64,000 nucleotides of DNA from contig NZ_JAJVCN010000002.1 of NCBI RefSeq assembly GCF_021390435.2, positions 620,001 to 684,000 on the forward strand. The letters run 5' to 3'. The translations under genes were made by a program, and so were the position numbers. The number at the start of each line of letters is the position of its first letter. Position 1 is the first letter of the stretch. Shown one piece after another: positions 1-9,109 of the stretch. Under the pieces are notes generated by a model that worked only from the letters and a program-made list of their open reading frames with translations, was not told where the DNA came from and made no database searches. This DNA comes from Kibdelosporangium philippinense (lineage in GTDB: Bacteria > Actinomycetota > Actinomycetes > Mycobacteriales > Pseudonocardiaceae).

Positions 1-546
1 CGCCTGAATTGCATTCAGTGCATACTGCTCCGGCTCGGGGACGGGCTTGGCGAAGAAGTCGAAGAACGCGCATGCCTGATCGTCGAATCCGTACTGCGCG
101 CGCAACGAAGAAGCGATCGCCGCGCAGTATTCGCCCCATGCCGCGAAGTTCGCGAACAACGCCAGCAGTGCGTCGACCGGCTCCGCGTTGAGTGCCAAAG
201 ACGCCACATACGCCGGATATGCCTGGCAGCCCGCCAGCGGCACGTAGCCGTCGAGATCCGCTCCGGATGCCTCGGCCAGTGGGACAAGCAGGTCCAGCGC
301 TAGGCTCTCGCCACCGGCAAGGAAGCTGAAGAACTGCCTGGCGGATTGTTCCTGCGCGCGAGCGGCCAAAGTCAGGAACGCCCGCCAGTCACTGGCGATT
401 ATGTGCCGTTCTTCACCGGCCAGCGCCGCGATGGCTGACACTGGGGCTCGTCCGTCCGCAACCATTGGTAGTAGACGGTTTGCTCCCGGCAAAGGGGTGA
501 GTTCTGCTTGTGTCTGACTCAACACCGCACGGGCTGAGGTTGTCAT
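1..546 (-). CDS. TenA/thiaminase-like protein (partial)
   Basis: The reading frame is open from an ATG at 546 to the window edge, so only the N-terminal 182 residues are visible. The sequence is all-helical in appearance. A stretch rich in aromatic residues (QAYPAYVASLALN, then NFAAWGEYCA and FFDFFAKP) resembles actinobacterial TenA/PqqC-like proteins of the heme-oxygenase fold. TenA enzymes hydrolyse aminopyrimidines for thiamine salvage, but many homologues have no proven activity. The downstream permease and nucleoside hydrolase, read the other way, could make this a base-salvage neighbourhood. Family assignment is moderate and the substrate is unknown. No TPP riboswitch-like sequence is visible upstream. 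Confidence 0.55.
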   Translation of the reverse strand, partial: MTTSARAVLSQTQAELTPLPGANRLLPMVADGRAPVSAIAALAGEERHIIASDWRAFLTLAARAQEQSARQFFSFLAGGESLALDLLVPLAEASGADLDGYVPLAGCQAYPAYVASLALNAEPVDALLALFANFAAWGEYCAAIASSLRAQYGFDDQACAFFDFFAKPVPEPEQYALNAIQA

Positions 547-657
547 TGCCCAAACGTTACGGGACCGACGCATGGCGAACGTCACCTTCACAGTCGAATC
601 ACTATTAGGTTCACCGCACGTCTCAACCGCATGAGAGCAGGAGGGGTACACGGGGCC

Positions 658-882
658 ATGGAGTACCTACCGGACTTGGTCGCCGCTCAGTGTGAGCGCG
701 CGTGGAAGTCCGAGATGGCTTACGAGCGTCTCGCCGATCAAGCGGGCATCGGTGCCGAGCACGCCAGCCATCTGTTGCGGTTCGCGGTGCAGCGCATCGC
801 GGAAGGCACCGCGACCACGGTCGACCCATACGCCCTTGCCGCCGAGTGGATCAGGGCATCCCACACTCGCGCCCGGCCATGA
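658..882 (+). CDS. small hypothetical protein
   Basis: This is a 74-residue frame starting at ATG 658, chosen over ATG 631 because an AGGAGG-like site lies at 638-643 and nothing suitable precedes 631. The protein is mostly helical in appearance and acidic at the start (MEYLPDLVAAQCERAW). It has a central stretch, ERLADQAGIGAEHASHLLRF, that could form a helix-turn-helix. It is divergent from the TenA-like gene with about 110 bases between them. No family is recognised. Confidence 0.5.
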   Translation: MEYLPDLVAAQCERAWKSEMAYERLADQAGIGAEHASHLLRFAVQRIAEGTATTVDPYALAAEWIRASHTRARP

Positions 883-1030
883 TCGCCGGGCGCGCCACGC
901 GACTCCCCCACGCAGTCGGCGCGTCCGCTCCACACCAGCAAGACCCCTAGACATGCTGCTGTTCATGCACGGCCACGCCTGTTACGTTCCGCTTATCGTC
1001 AACGATTGACTGCCGCGGCATTGGTTTGCA

Positions 1031-1075
1031 GGGGTGACTTGTCGACTCTTTTGGGAGACACCACTGCGTCACCCC
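1031..1075 (+). promoter_or_regulatory. leader hairpin before the permease gene
   Basis: Perfect 8-bp arms, GGGGTGAC at 1031-1038 and GTCACCCC at 1068-1075, enclose a 29-base loop in the leader of the permease operon. The right arm ends about 10 bases before the GGGAGGGG ribosome-binding site. It could act as an attenuator or mRNA stabiliser; this is inferred from position alone. Confidence 0.35.
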
Positions 1076-1097
1076 ACTGGAGCAGGGAGGGGCGCCT

Positions 1098-2525
1098 GTG
1101 GTTGGGGTCGCGCGGGACAGCTGGCAGATCGAGCAAAAAGGCATCGACTGGGTCGGCGAAGCCGAGCGGCACAGCAGCCCACCCAGCCTCTTCTGGCCGT
1201 GGACAGCGGCGAATTTCAGCTTCTTCACCGTGGCTTACGGCGTCTTCGTGGTGGGTCTCGGCCTGAATCCGTGGCAGGGCGCCTTGGCGGTCGTCATCGG
1301 ACTGGCCGTGTCCTATCCCGTCGTCGGCCTCGTCGCGCGGGCGGGAACCTTGGGCGGCGCGCCGACCATGACACTCAGCCGGGCGGCCTTCGGGCATCAC
1401 GGGAACAAATTGCCAACATTCTTCGTCTATTTGTCGTTAGTTGGTTGGGAGACCGTCAGCGTCACGCTGGGTGTTCTGGCTACCCGCACGATCCTCGAAC
1501 GGATCGATCCCGAGCTGAACAACACGCCCATGGTCATTCTCGGCTTCGTGATCACGGCCGGGCTGGTCATGCTGATCGCGATCTACGGCTACGACGTGAT
1601 CCTCCGCGTCCAGAAGTGGATCACGCTGGCCGTCGCCATCGCGGTCGTCGGCTATCTGCTGATCATCATCCCTGAACTCGACTTCTCCACCAGCACCGGA
1701 ACGGGCGGCGTCGCGCTCCTGATCGGCGGCGTCACCCTGGTGATAGCCAACGGAATCGGCTGGACACCAGGCGGAGCCGACTACAGCCGATACACCGCGG
1801 GCTCGGCCAAGTCGGTGATCTGGTGGACGGCGATCGGCGGCGCGACCGCGCCCGCGATCCTGATGTTGTTCGGCGTCCTGCTGACCGCGGGCAATCCACA
1901 GTTGGCCGCGGCTGCGGCAGCCGACCCGATCGGCGCGTTCGCGGTCGCGTTGCCGACGTGGTTCCTGATCCCGTTCCTGCTGGCCACGATCCTCAGCGTG
2001 ATCGCGGGCGCGGTGTTCAACCTCTACAGCTCAGGACTGAACCTGCTCGCCCTCGGCCTGAAGATCCCGCGTTGGGTGGCGGTGGCGATAGACGGTGTCC
2101 TGATGGTCATCGGTGGGATCTACCTGGTCTTCATCGCGCCGAGCTTCTTCGCACCGGTGCAGTCGTTCCTGATCGTCATCGGTGTCGTCACGGCGGCATG
2201 GTCGGCGATCTTCGTAACTGACATGTTCCTGCACCGCAAGAACGGCTACGACAAGGACGCCTTGTACGACCCGGCAGGCAAATATGGCGCCTTCAACCCG
2301 GCCGGAGTGGTGTCGATCGTGGTCGCGATAGTCGTCGGCCTAGGCCTGGTCACCTCGGCTGACGCGAATATCCGCACGATATTGGGCTACTGGCTGACAC
2401 CTGCGGCCGAAGCAGGAAGCGTGGGCGCGAGCAACATCGGTGTCGCTGTCGCGTTCGTGATCGGCGCTGCGCTGTATGGGTTGCTGAGCACGACTTTGCT
2501 GCGACCTGCTGACCGTTCTGGTTGA
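1098..2525 (+). CDS. NCS1-family purine/cytosine permease
   Basis: This 475-residue membrane protein has about twelve hydrophobic segments. Typical NCS1 features are the early KGIDWV segment, the FFTVAYGVFVVGLGLNPWQG helix, and the IGWTPGGADYSRYT loop that is diagnostic of cytosine/purine/allantoin permeases. It should import a nucleobase or related ring compound with cation symport. The start is GTG 1098, preceded by GGGAGGGG at 1085-1092. The nucleoside hydrolase gene starts 10 bases after its stop, so the two are probably co-transcribed and may link uptake and breakdown of nucleosides. The exact substrate (cytosine, hypoxanthine, or a thiamine pyrimidine in view of the TenA-like gene nearby) cannot be read from the sequence. 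Confidence 0.85.
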   Translation: MVGVARDSWQIEQKGIDWVGEAERHSSPPSLFWPWTAANFSFFTVAYGVFVVGLGLNPWQGALAVVIGLAVSYPVVGLVARAGTLGGAPTMTLSRAAFGHHGNKLPTFFVYLSLVGWETVSVTLGVLATRTILERIDPELNNTPMVILGFVITAGLVMLIAIYGYDVILRVQKWITLAVAIAVVGYLLIIIPELDFSTSTGTGGVALLIGGVTLVIANGIGWTPGGADYSRYTAGSAKSVIWWTAIGGATAPAILMLFGVLLTAGNPQLAAAAAADPIGAFAVALPTWFLIPFLLATILSVIAGAVFNLYSSGLNLLALGLKIPRWVAVAIDGVLMVIGGIYLVFIAPSFFAPVQSFLIVIGVVTAAWSAIFVTDMFLHRKNGYDKDALYDPAGKYGAFNPAGVVSIVVAIVVGLGLVTSADANIRTILGYWLTPAAEAGSVGASNIGVAVAFVIGAALYGLLSTTLLRPADRSG

Positions 2526-2535
2526 GTGAACCGTC

Positions 2536-3489
2536 GTGCGCATCATCCTGGACACTGACCCGGGCATCGACGACTCGCTCGCGATCCTTTTCCTCGCGGC
2601 ACAACCGGATATCGAGCTCGTCGCGGTCGGAAGCGTGCACGGCAACGTGCCCGCCCCGACAGCCGCCGACAACGCCTTGCGAGTGCTGGACATCGCAGGC
2701 CTCAACGACGTCCCAGTCGCCATCGGCGCACACCGCCCATTGGCCCAGGAACTACGTACGACGGAATTCGTCCACGGCGCCGACGGCCTCGGCGGCCAAG
2801 CAGGCCCCGCCCCACACCGCCGCCCCGTGGACATATCGGCAGCGGAACAGATCGTGCAGCTCGCCAGGGCAAACCCCGGCGAGCTGGCCCTGCTTGCCTT
2901 GGGCCCGTTGACGAACGTCGCCATCGCGACGCTGCTCGAACCCCGGCTACCAGAGTTACTGCGGTCGGTGATGGTCCTCGGCGGAGCACTTGGCGTGCCC
3001 GGCAACGTAACCACGCATGCCGAAGCAAACATGTGGCACGACCCAGAAGCCGCGGACCTGGTGTTCGACGCAGGCTTCCCAAACCTGACCCTGGTCAGCC
3101 TCGACGTGACGGAGAAAGCCCGCGCCGACGAAGCCTGGATGGCGGCGCTGGCGGAACTCCCAACGCCACGCGCCCAGTTCGCGAGCGCGTTGCTGAAGCA
3201 CTACTCGGACTTCTACTCGCGAATGTTCGGCTTCCGCACCTGCACAATCCACGACCCACTGGCAGCGGTGCTGCTGCAGGACCCGAGTTTGGCGGAATAC
3301 CAGGAAGTCGTGGTGACCGTGGAGTTGCGCGGCACGCACACCCGCGGCCAGCTGATCACGGACTGGCGCAACATCGTCGACGACTCGGACATCGAAAGCA
3401 AAGCAGGCCAAGGAAGAACCCCGGTGCGCGCGGCGACATCGGTGAACACAGAGGCATTCCTAGCCCGCCTCTTCGAAGCCCTGCATTAA
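2536..3489 (+). CDS. inosine-uridine-type nucleoside hydrolase
   Basis: This 317-residue enzyme begins with the signature IILDTDPGIDDSLAI, the calcium-binding aspartate cluster of the IUNH family. The later segments ALGPLTNVA and LGGALGVPGNVT are also typical. It cleaves the N-glycosidic bond of ribonucleosides to give ribose and a free base in the cytoplasm. The length matches the family. The start is GTG 2536, 10 bases after the permease stop, so the pair forms a probable nucleoside uptake and salvage operon. A 46-bp palindrome follows directly and probably terminates the transcript. Confidence 0.88.
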   Translation: MRIILDTDPGIDDSLAILFLAAQPDIELVAVGSVHGNVPAPTAADNALRVLDIAGLNDVPVAIGAHRPLAQELRTTEFVHGADGLGGQAGPAPHRRPVDISAAEQIVQLARANPGELALLALGPLTNVAIATLLEPRLPELLRSVMVLGGALGVPGNVTTHAEANMWHDPEAADLVFDAGFPNLTLVSLDVTEKARADEAWMAALAELPTPRAQFASALLKHYSDFYSRMFGFRTCTIHDPLAAVLLQDPSLAEYQEVVVTVELRGTHTRGQLITDWRNIVDDSDIESKAGQGRTPVRAATSVNTEAFLARLFEALH

Positions 3490-3493
3490 AAAG

Positions 3494-3539
3494 CTCGTGA
3501 GTGGTTAGACGTGTTCTAACCCGCGTAACCACTCACGAG
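3494..3539. terminator. 46-bp palindrome, copy 1 of 3 (bidirectional terminator)
   Basis: Arms CTCGTGAGTGGTTA and TAACCACTCACGAG are perfectly complementary over 14 bp around an 18-base centre. The element lies between two convergent genes. Copies of the same length occur at 47956-48001 and 59524-59569. Confidence 0.75.
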
Positions 3540-3554
3540 GGGTGACCTGCGGGT

Positions 3555-5843
3555 TCAGCCCGCGGTGCGGGGCGTCGATGCGAGCAGTTCACGCACATCC
3601 TCGGCCCGAGGGTCGTCCAGGTCCGTGAAAATGGCGAGCGCGTCGTGCCAGGATTCGCGGGCAGCCTCCGCCTCGCCGGTGTCGAGCAGCAAGCGGCCTC
3701 TGCTGTGCAGGGTTTCCGCTTCGCCCCAGCGGTCGCCGATTTCGCGGCGTGTCGCCAGGGCTAGTTCGAAGTTGGCGAGGGCTTCATCGGGTTTGCGCAG
3801 CCGGGCATACAAGTCGCCCAGTTTGACCAGGGTGTAGCCCTCGCCGTGTTTGTCCGCGATGTCGCGGAAGATGTCCAGGGCTTGGTTCAGCTCGTCTAGT
3901 GCTTCGTCGAGGCGGCCGAGTTCTCTCAGGGCGTTGCCGAGGGAGGCTCGGGCGATTCCTTGTCCTTGCTTGTTCGCGGTCATCAGAGGTGCGTTGTCGG
4001 CGTGTTCGTGTTCGACTTCCGCACGGATTCTCAGTGCTTCGAACAGGGAGTCCGCCGCGGCCGAGAATTCGTTCTGGTCGCAGTCCACGAATCCGATCGC
4101 GGTCAGTGTCCAGGCGAGGCCGACTTGGTCGTTGATTTGCTTGCGGATCTCCAGCGCCTGGGCCAGATGCTCTTTCGCGTCCTTGAACCTGCGGAGTTCA
4201 CGGAAGCCGTGTGCGACGTTGTTCAGCGTCCAGGCTTCGCCGAAGCGGTCGCCGAGCCGCCGGGCGCCCGCTATGCCGAGTTCGTGTGCGCTGATCCATG
4301 GGCTCCAGCGTTTTCTGAGGAATACGAAGTTGAAGCTGCCCACCGGGAGTTTCCAGGCGATCGCGTCTTCGCCGTATTCGAGCGCCAGCCTTGGCACCGC
4401 GATGAGGTTCGGCATTTCCGCTTCGCACCAGGCCAATGCTTCGTCGTACGAAGAGAATGTCAATGTTGGCAACGAGAATGGGCACGGTTCGAGTGGTGGG
4501 TCGAATCGTTGCGGCGAGAGCACGTGGTTCGCTTCGAAGGACGTTTGCAGATACCAGTGCAGCACTCGTTGTACCGCGAGGTTTCGAGCCTCCAAAGGTT
4601 CTTCTTCGTTGGCACGCTCGGCTGCGTAGACACGCAACAAGTCGTGGCATCGATAGCGGCCGCCACCCAATCCCTGAACCAGGTGTACGCCGACGAGACG
4701 GTCGAGCAAGCGGCGTGCGTGGGCGACTGGAACATCAGCCATGGCAGCGGCGGCGTGCACGCTCAGGTGCGGGCCTTTGTGGAGGCCGATCAGGCGGAAC
4801 ATGCGGGCGGCTTCGCCGGAGAGGTCACGGTAGGACCACGAGAACACCGTACGGACCGCGATGGAATCGTCCTCTGCGGACAGTACGTCGAGGCGTTCTT
4901 CTTCCGCGCCAAGCTCGTCGGCTAGTTCGTCCACTGAATGGTGTGGGTGCGTCGCCACGCGTTCGGCCGCGATTCGCAGTGCGAGCGGCAAATGGCCGCA
5001 TCGGCGGGCGAGTCCTGCGGTTGCTTCTGGTTCCTCGTCCGCGCGGGAATTGCCGATCACCGTCCGCAGCAACAGGATCGATTCGTTCTCACTCAGTGGC
5101 CCGAGTGTGATCCGCTGGTCTTGCCTGATCGGCAGGCCGCCGAGGCGCATTCGGCTCGTGACAATCACGCCGCAGCCCGCGGATCCTGGCAACAGGTGTT
5201 CGATCTGACGTGAATCGCGCGCATTGTCCAGAACGAGCAAAATCCGGCAGCCGTCCAGCAACGATCGGTACAGAGCCGCGCGCTGGCTGGTGGATGCTGG
5301 GATCGCGGCGGCGTTCGTGCCGAGGGCGACCAGGAATTCCTCGAGGACGACGTCTGGGCGCGATGGCTGGCCGTCGGGCGAGTAGCCGTGCAGGTCCACG
5401 TACAACTGGCCGTCCGGGAAGCGGTCTTTGACTTGGTGCGCGAGGCGCAACGCCAACGCCGTTTTGCCGACACCCGGTGGTCCGTCGATCGCGACTGTCC
5501 ATGGTGCACCGGGCATGTCGCCGGACAGCGCTAGGTCCAATTGGCTCAGTTGGTGCTCTCGGCCGACGAACGTTGCCGCCGCCGCGGGCAGTTGGGCCAA
5601 GCGGGGCAGGCCTTCCGAGGTCGCCAGCGCGATCAGCTGGCCGCCTGCCTCAAGCACTTGGTCGCAGCGCCTGGCCAGTTCCGTGGTCGGTGGCTTGTCA
5701 CCGGTCTCGACTTTGCCGATGTACCCGCGGGTGTAGTTGACCTGCTCGGCCAGCTTCTGCAGGGACAGGCCGCGCCTTGTGCGCAGCCTGCGGAGCTCAC
5801 GTCCGAATGGCGAGCTGTCTTCCCCCAGCTTCACCTGCGGCAT
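3555..5843 (-). CDS. HTH-NB-ARC-TPR transcriptional regulator
   Basis: This is a 762-residue STAND-type regulator. Residues ~10-75 form an XRE helix-turn-helix (FGRELRRLRTRRGLSLQKLA). An NB-ARC ATPase follows from ~95 to 400, with the P-loop GPPGVGKTALAL, a Walker-B segment RILLVLDNARD and the GHLPLALRIAAERV motif. The C-terminal ~300 residues are tetratricopeptide repeats (for example RASLGNALRELGRLDEALDE). Proteins of this architecture switch transcription after nucleotide exchange, with the TPR region sensing a ligand or partner. Many in actinomycetes control specialised metabolism or stress responses. No obvious target lies next to it, since its neighbours are a nucleoside operon and a phosphatase. 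The start is ATG 5843. Confidence 0.88.
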   Translation of the reverse strand: MPQVKLGEDSSPFGRELRRLRTRRGLSLQKLAEQVNYTRGYIGKVETGDKPPTTELARRCDQVLEAGGQLIALATSEGLPRLAQLPAAAATFVGREHQLSQLDLALSGDMPGAPWTVAIDGPPGVGKTALALRLAHQVKDRFPDGQLYVDLHGYSPDGQPSRPDVVLEEFLVALGTNAAAIPASTSQRAALYRSLLDGCRILLVLDNARDSRQIEHLLPGSAGCGVIVTSRMRLGGLPIRQDQRITLGPLSENESILLLRTVIGNSRADEEPEATAGLARRCGHLPLALRIAAERVATHPHHSVDELADELGAEEERLDVLSAEDDSIAVRTVFSWSYRDLSGEAARMFRLIGLHKGPHLSVHAAAAMADVPVAHARRLLDRLVGVHLVQGLGGGRYRCHDLLRVYAAERANEEEPLEARNLAVQRVLHWYLQTSFEANHVLSPQRFDPPLEPCPFSLPTLTFSSYDEALAWCEAEMPNLIAVPRLALEYGEDAIAWKLPVGSFNFVFLRKRWSPWISAHELGIAGARRLGDRFGEAWTLNNVAHGFRELRRFKDAKEHLAQALEIRKQINDQVGLAWTLTAIGFVDCDQNEFSAAADSLFEALRIRAEVEHEHADNAPLMTANKQGQGIARASLGNALRELGRLDEALDELNQALDIFRDIADKHGEGYTLVKLGDLYARLRKPDEALANFELALATRREIGDRWGEAETLHSRGRLLLDTGEAEAARESWHDALAIFTDLDDPRAEDVRELLASTPRTAG

Positions 5844-5942
5844 GTGTCCGAACCAATCGTGTCGACGCCCCGACCCGAGGATTTCAGGGTTCCCGCTACC
5901 AGAACAACCTAGGTGATCAGCGTCCCTCGATCGGAGTAGTGG

Positions 5943-6413
5943 TTAGCCACGAGGAGTCGCGGTTTCCCGCAGCTGCGCCCAGTTCGGTCCCGCATCCGAC
6001 CAGTCCATTTCGGAGCGCACTACGGCGACCGTCGACGTCTTGAAGGTCGTGTGGGTGCCGGTCAGGTGCTCGACCAGGTCTTCCATGTCCGGGTTGTGGC
6101 CGACCAGCACCGCCGAGTTGATCTCCGGCGGCAGGTCACGGACCACTTCGAGCAACGGGCCGTAGTAGATCTTGGCGTGGTGCCGGGTTTCTGGCTGCGT
6201 GACCAGCTCGGCCGACACCAGTTCCCACGTCTGGCGCGCCCGCAGCGCTGTTGAGCACACCACGAGCTGCAGGTCGGGCACGTTCTCGTTGAGCCAACGG
6301 CCGACCATCGGGGCGTCACGGCGGCCTCGCTCGCCGAGCGGGCGTTCCAAGTCGGGCACGCCGTCCGGCCAGGCCGATTTGGCGTGCCGCAGCAGCGTGA
6401 GAGTCCTGGTCAC
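5943..6413 (-). CDS. SixA-type phosphohistidine phosphatase
   Basis: This 156-residue protein of the histidine phosphatase superfamily starts with TLTLLRHAKSAW, carrying the catalytic histidine. It has the second histidine in VLVGHNPDMEDL and the CSTALRARQTWELV segment. The size and RHAKS form match the SixA branch, which removes phosphate from phosphohistidine proteins; many actinobacterial members have unproven substrates. Its ATG overlaps the stop of the preceding frameshifted nuclease-like gene by 4 bases, so the two were probably translationally coupled. Confidence 0.8.
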   Translation of the reverse strand: MTRTLTLLRHAKSAWPDGVPDLERPLGERGRRDAPMVGRWLNENVPDLQLVVCSTALRARQTWELVSAELVTQPETRHHAKIYYGPLLEVVRDLPPEINSAVLVGHNPDMEDLVEHLTGTHTTFKTSTVAVVRSEMDWSDAGPNWAQLRETATPRG

Positions 6414-7593
6414 CAGCCCGAAACTAGCAGGGTGAGGCCGACAAGGTGATGGTCCGACGTGTCGTTCAACCGGGCCAGCGGCGAGCTCGCGACCGGCCAG
6501 AACACCTCGGAGTGCAGCGGAATCAAGCCGTGCGACGGCAGCACGTAGTCCACGCGCAGGTTGCCGGGCGCGTTGTCGTTGAAATCGCCGGTGTCGTAGC
6601 GCGGGTTCGTGCCGTGGTTGAGGTTCGCGCCGCCCTGCGTCCGCGCGGCTTCGACGGCGCCGCGGCTGCTGGGCTTGGTGTCGATCAGGCGCCGCGAGTC
6701 CAGGAGTTGCTGGATCGCGTCGGGAACACTGTCGCCGTCGATCGGGTCGGAGTTGTTGTCCCCGGCGATCACGAACTTGGCGCCACGCGGCAGCCCGCCG
6801 CGCTTCCCCGTGTCGTCGTAGAGGTAACCGGCCTTACCAGTGATGTAGTCGGCCAAAGCCGGATCTCGTCGTGGTTACGGGTGCCATTCCGGTCCTCGGC
6901 TCCGTCGAATGCCGGCGGCGTCGGATGTGAAACCAGGAAATGCACGGTTTGCCCGTTTATCCGCAGCGGAACGTCCCAGTGCGATTTCGAGGAAAGCCGG
7001 AACACGTCGAGCACCTGCGGCGAGTACCAGTCCGCCTTCGCCGGGGTGGCCGGGTCGTCCGGCAGCAGCGCGCCGGGCATGTCCTTCCAGCGGAAGTTCT
7101 GGAACGTGCGAACGTCCCTGATCGGAAACTTGGACAGCACGAGCATGCCGTACTGACCTGGGAAAAGGCCGAAGCCGTACGCGTCGTCCGGTCCGTCAGT
7201 GCGGCCGTCGCGGTTGAAGTCCAAGCCGCTCGGCACGCCGGTGTTCACGGGCGCGGTGAAGGCGTACGGATAGTCGATCGGCTTGGCGCCGTTCTGGCCG
7301 CGTCGCAGGTAATTGGCGCGGAACAGGTCGGCGGCCTTGGGCGCGTAGTCGAACTCGTTGATCAACAACACGTCCGGCCGGTCGCGCTGGGTGACCTCGG
7401 CGACCTTGCGAGCCTGCGCGTTGTCCGGTGTGGACAGGTCGTTGACCAGCTGCCCCGCGGCTGACCGGTTCAGCGAGGCGTTGAACGTCGAGAACCGGAC
7501 CTTTTCCGGCCCGAAACCGCGGCCCTCAGCCTGCGCCGGCTGGGCGACGACGGCACCTAACAGGACACACGCGAGCAGCACCCGAATTCGCAC
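6410..7593 (-). pseudogene. secreted endonuclease/exonuclease/phosphatase family gene, frameshifted
   Basis: Two overlapping frames together encode one protein of the endonuclease/exonuclease/phosphatase superfamily. The first part (start GTG 7593, or ATG 7647) has a signal peptide (VLLACVLLGAVVAQPAQA) and the motifs RFSTFNAS and LLINEFD. After NHDEIRLW the frame changes at about 6855 and continues ADYITGKAGYLYDD, with FVIAGDNNSDP, VDYVLPS and SDHHLVGL, which are the catalytic Asn/Asp/His motifs. A single base missing from a G run at TTTGG|CCGAC would restore the frame. All active-site motifs survive, so this is either a recent mutation or a sequencing error. The end overlaps the SixA-type start by 4 bases. 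Confidence 0.8.
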
Positions 7594-7762
7594 AGCGGAT
7601 GACTCTGCCACGCGCGAGCGACCTCGCACCCACTGTTGGGTGAACATTCAATTCGCCCGAACAGGGGGAATTAGTTCGTTGGATGGTGTTCAGATCGACC
7701 GATTGTTTGTATTCTCGGCCGCCGATGAACCCATTTGGGTTAACCCAAAGGAGTTGTCCCGG

Positions 7763-9109
7763 TTGTCTCTCCCTGCACGAGCGACCGGTGTGACTGCTGC
7801 CGCCGCGGCTGTCGCATTGGTCATGCTCATCCCCGCTCAGGCGCAGTCTGCGCCGCAAGCGCCGTCCGGGCAGCCGCTCGAGACGGTCAACGCCATCGCC
7901 CTGTCGGTGGTGAACGACATCCCGGTCGCCCAGGTGAAGAAGATTATTCGCAGTGATCACTTCCAGGCCGACCAAGACGGCCGGTTCAGATCGGTCGAGA
8001 AGAAGATGGCTCCGGCGGCCGCGGCGGCCAAGCTGGCCGTGCCACCCGGCGTGGACGTGTTCAAGCTGCACAGCCGTCAGGGCTCGAACCGCACGATCTA
8101 CCTCGACTTCACTGGTCACAGCGTCCAAGGCACCGCGTGGAACGGCGGCGCCCGCATCGACGCCCCGGCGTACGACTCGGACAACAACCCGGCGTCCTTC
8201 AGCGACGCCGAGCGAGAAACCATCTACCAGGCATTTCTCGCTGTGTCCGAGGACTACCGCTCGTTCAACGTCGACGTGACCACCGAGGAACCGACCGAGG
8301 ACAAGATCACCAGGGCCGGTACGGCCGACCAGGTCTTCGGCACTCGCGCGGTGATCACGCCAAAGGACGTCACCAACTGTGGTTGTGGTGGTCAGGCGTA
8401 CATCGGCACGTTCGACGAGGCCAACCGGCACGCGAACTACCAGCCAGCCTGGGCGTACGCGAACGGCGGTTACGACGGCAAGTCGATCGCCGAGATCGTC
8501 TCCCACGAAACCGGTCACAACCTGGGCCTCAACCACGACGGCACGACCAGCGGCACCGAGTACTACGGCGGCCACACCAACTGGGCGCCGATCATGGGCG
8601 TCGGCTACGGCCAGCCCGTCACCCAGTGGAGCAAGGGCGAATACACCAACGCCAACAACAACGAGGACGATCTGGTAGTCATCCCAGCCAATGGCGCCCC
8701 CACATTGGCCGACGACTTCCCGAACGACCCCGCTTCGGCCACCGCGCTGACCGACAACACGCCCGTCACCGGCATCATCAGCACGGACGCCGATGCGGAC
8801 GTGTTCGCGATCCAGCACGCGGGCGGAACGTTGACCGCCAACGCGTTGCCTGCGGTCTTTGCGCCCGACCTGGACATCAAGCTCACGGTCCGTGACGCGA
8901 ACGGCACGGTCGTCGCGACCATCGACCCGCCGGTCAAGCGTGTGAACACGAATGAAGCGACCGGGTTGGACGCGAACTTCTCGCAGAACCTGGCCGCTGG
9001 CCGGTACACGTTCCAGGTCGAAGGCACCGGTGCGGGCAATCCAGCCAACACCGGCTACTCCGGGTACGCGACGCTCGGCCAGTTCACGCTGACCGTCGAC
9101 GCTGCCTAA
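7763..9109 (+). CDS. secreted zinc metalloprotease (metzincin-like)
   Basis: This 448-residue exported protein starts at TTG 7763, set by the AAGGAG site at 7748-7753. The signal peptide (TAAAAAVALVMLIPAQAQS) is followed by a propeptide-like region. A catalytic domain carries SHETGHNLGLNHDG, an HExxHxxGxxH zinc site of the metzincin type, at about residues 250-262. The next segment, WAPIMGVGY, supplies the methionine-turn-like MG. The last ~140 residues (DDFPNDPASATAL onward) resemble a PPC-type secreted beta domain. It is expected to act outside the cell. Its stop overlaps that of the methyltransferase gene by 4 bases, tail to tail. Confidence 0.85.
   Translation: MSLPARATGVTAAAAAVALVMLIPAQAQSAPQAPSGQPLETVNAIALSVVNDIPVAQVKKIIRSDHFQADQDGRFRSVEKKMAPAAAAAKLAVPPGVDVFKLHSRQGSNRTIYLDFTGHSVQGTAWNGGARIDAPAYDSDNNPASFSDAERETIYQAFLAVSEDYRSFNVDVTTEEPTEDKITRAGTADQVFGTRAVITPKDVTNCGCGGQAYIGTFDEANRHANYQPAWAYANGGYDGKSIAEIVSHETGHNLGLNHDGTTSGTEYYGGHTNWAPIMGVGYGQPVTQWSKGEYTNANNNEDDLVVIPANGAPTLADDFPNDPASATALTDNTPVTGIISTDADADVFAIQHAGGTLTANALPAVFAPDLDIKLTVRDANGTVVATIDPPVKRVNTNEATGLDANFSQNLAAGRYTFQVEGTGAGNPANTGYSGYATLGQFTLTVDAA

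Noticed and set aside
883..1097. TPP or purine riboswitch before the permease
   Set aside because: I looked for the conserved CTGAGA and ACCTGA-type TPP cores and a purine-aptamer pattern and saw neither; only a simple hairpin is present.
7526..8818. 430-residue frame antisense to the metalloprotease
   Set aside because: The metalloprotease has a zinc motif, signal peptide and ribosome-binding site; the antisense frame has only Val/Arg-rich low-complexity sequence.
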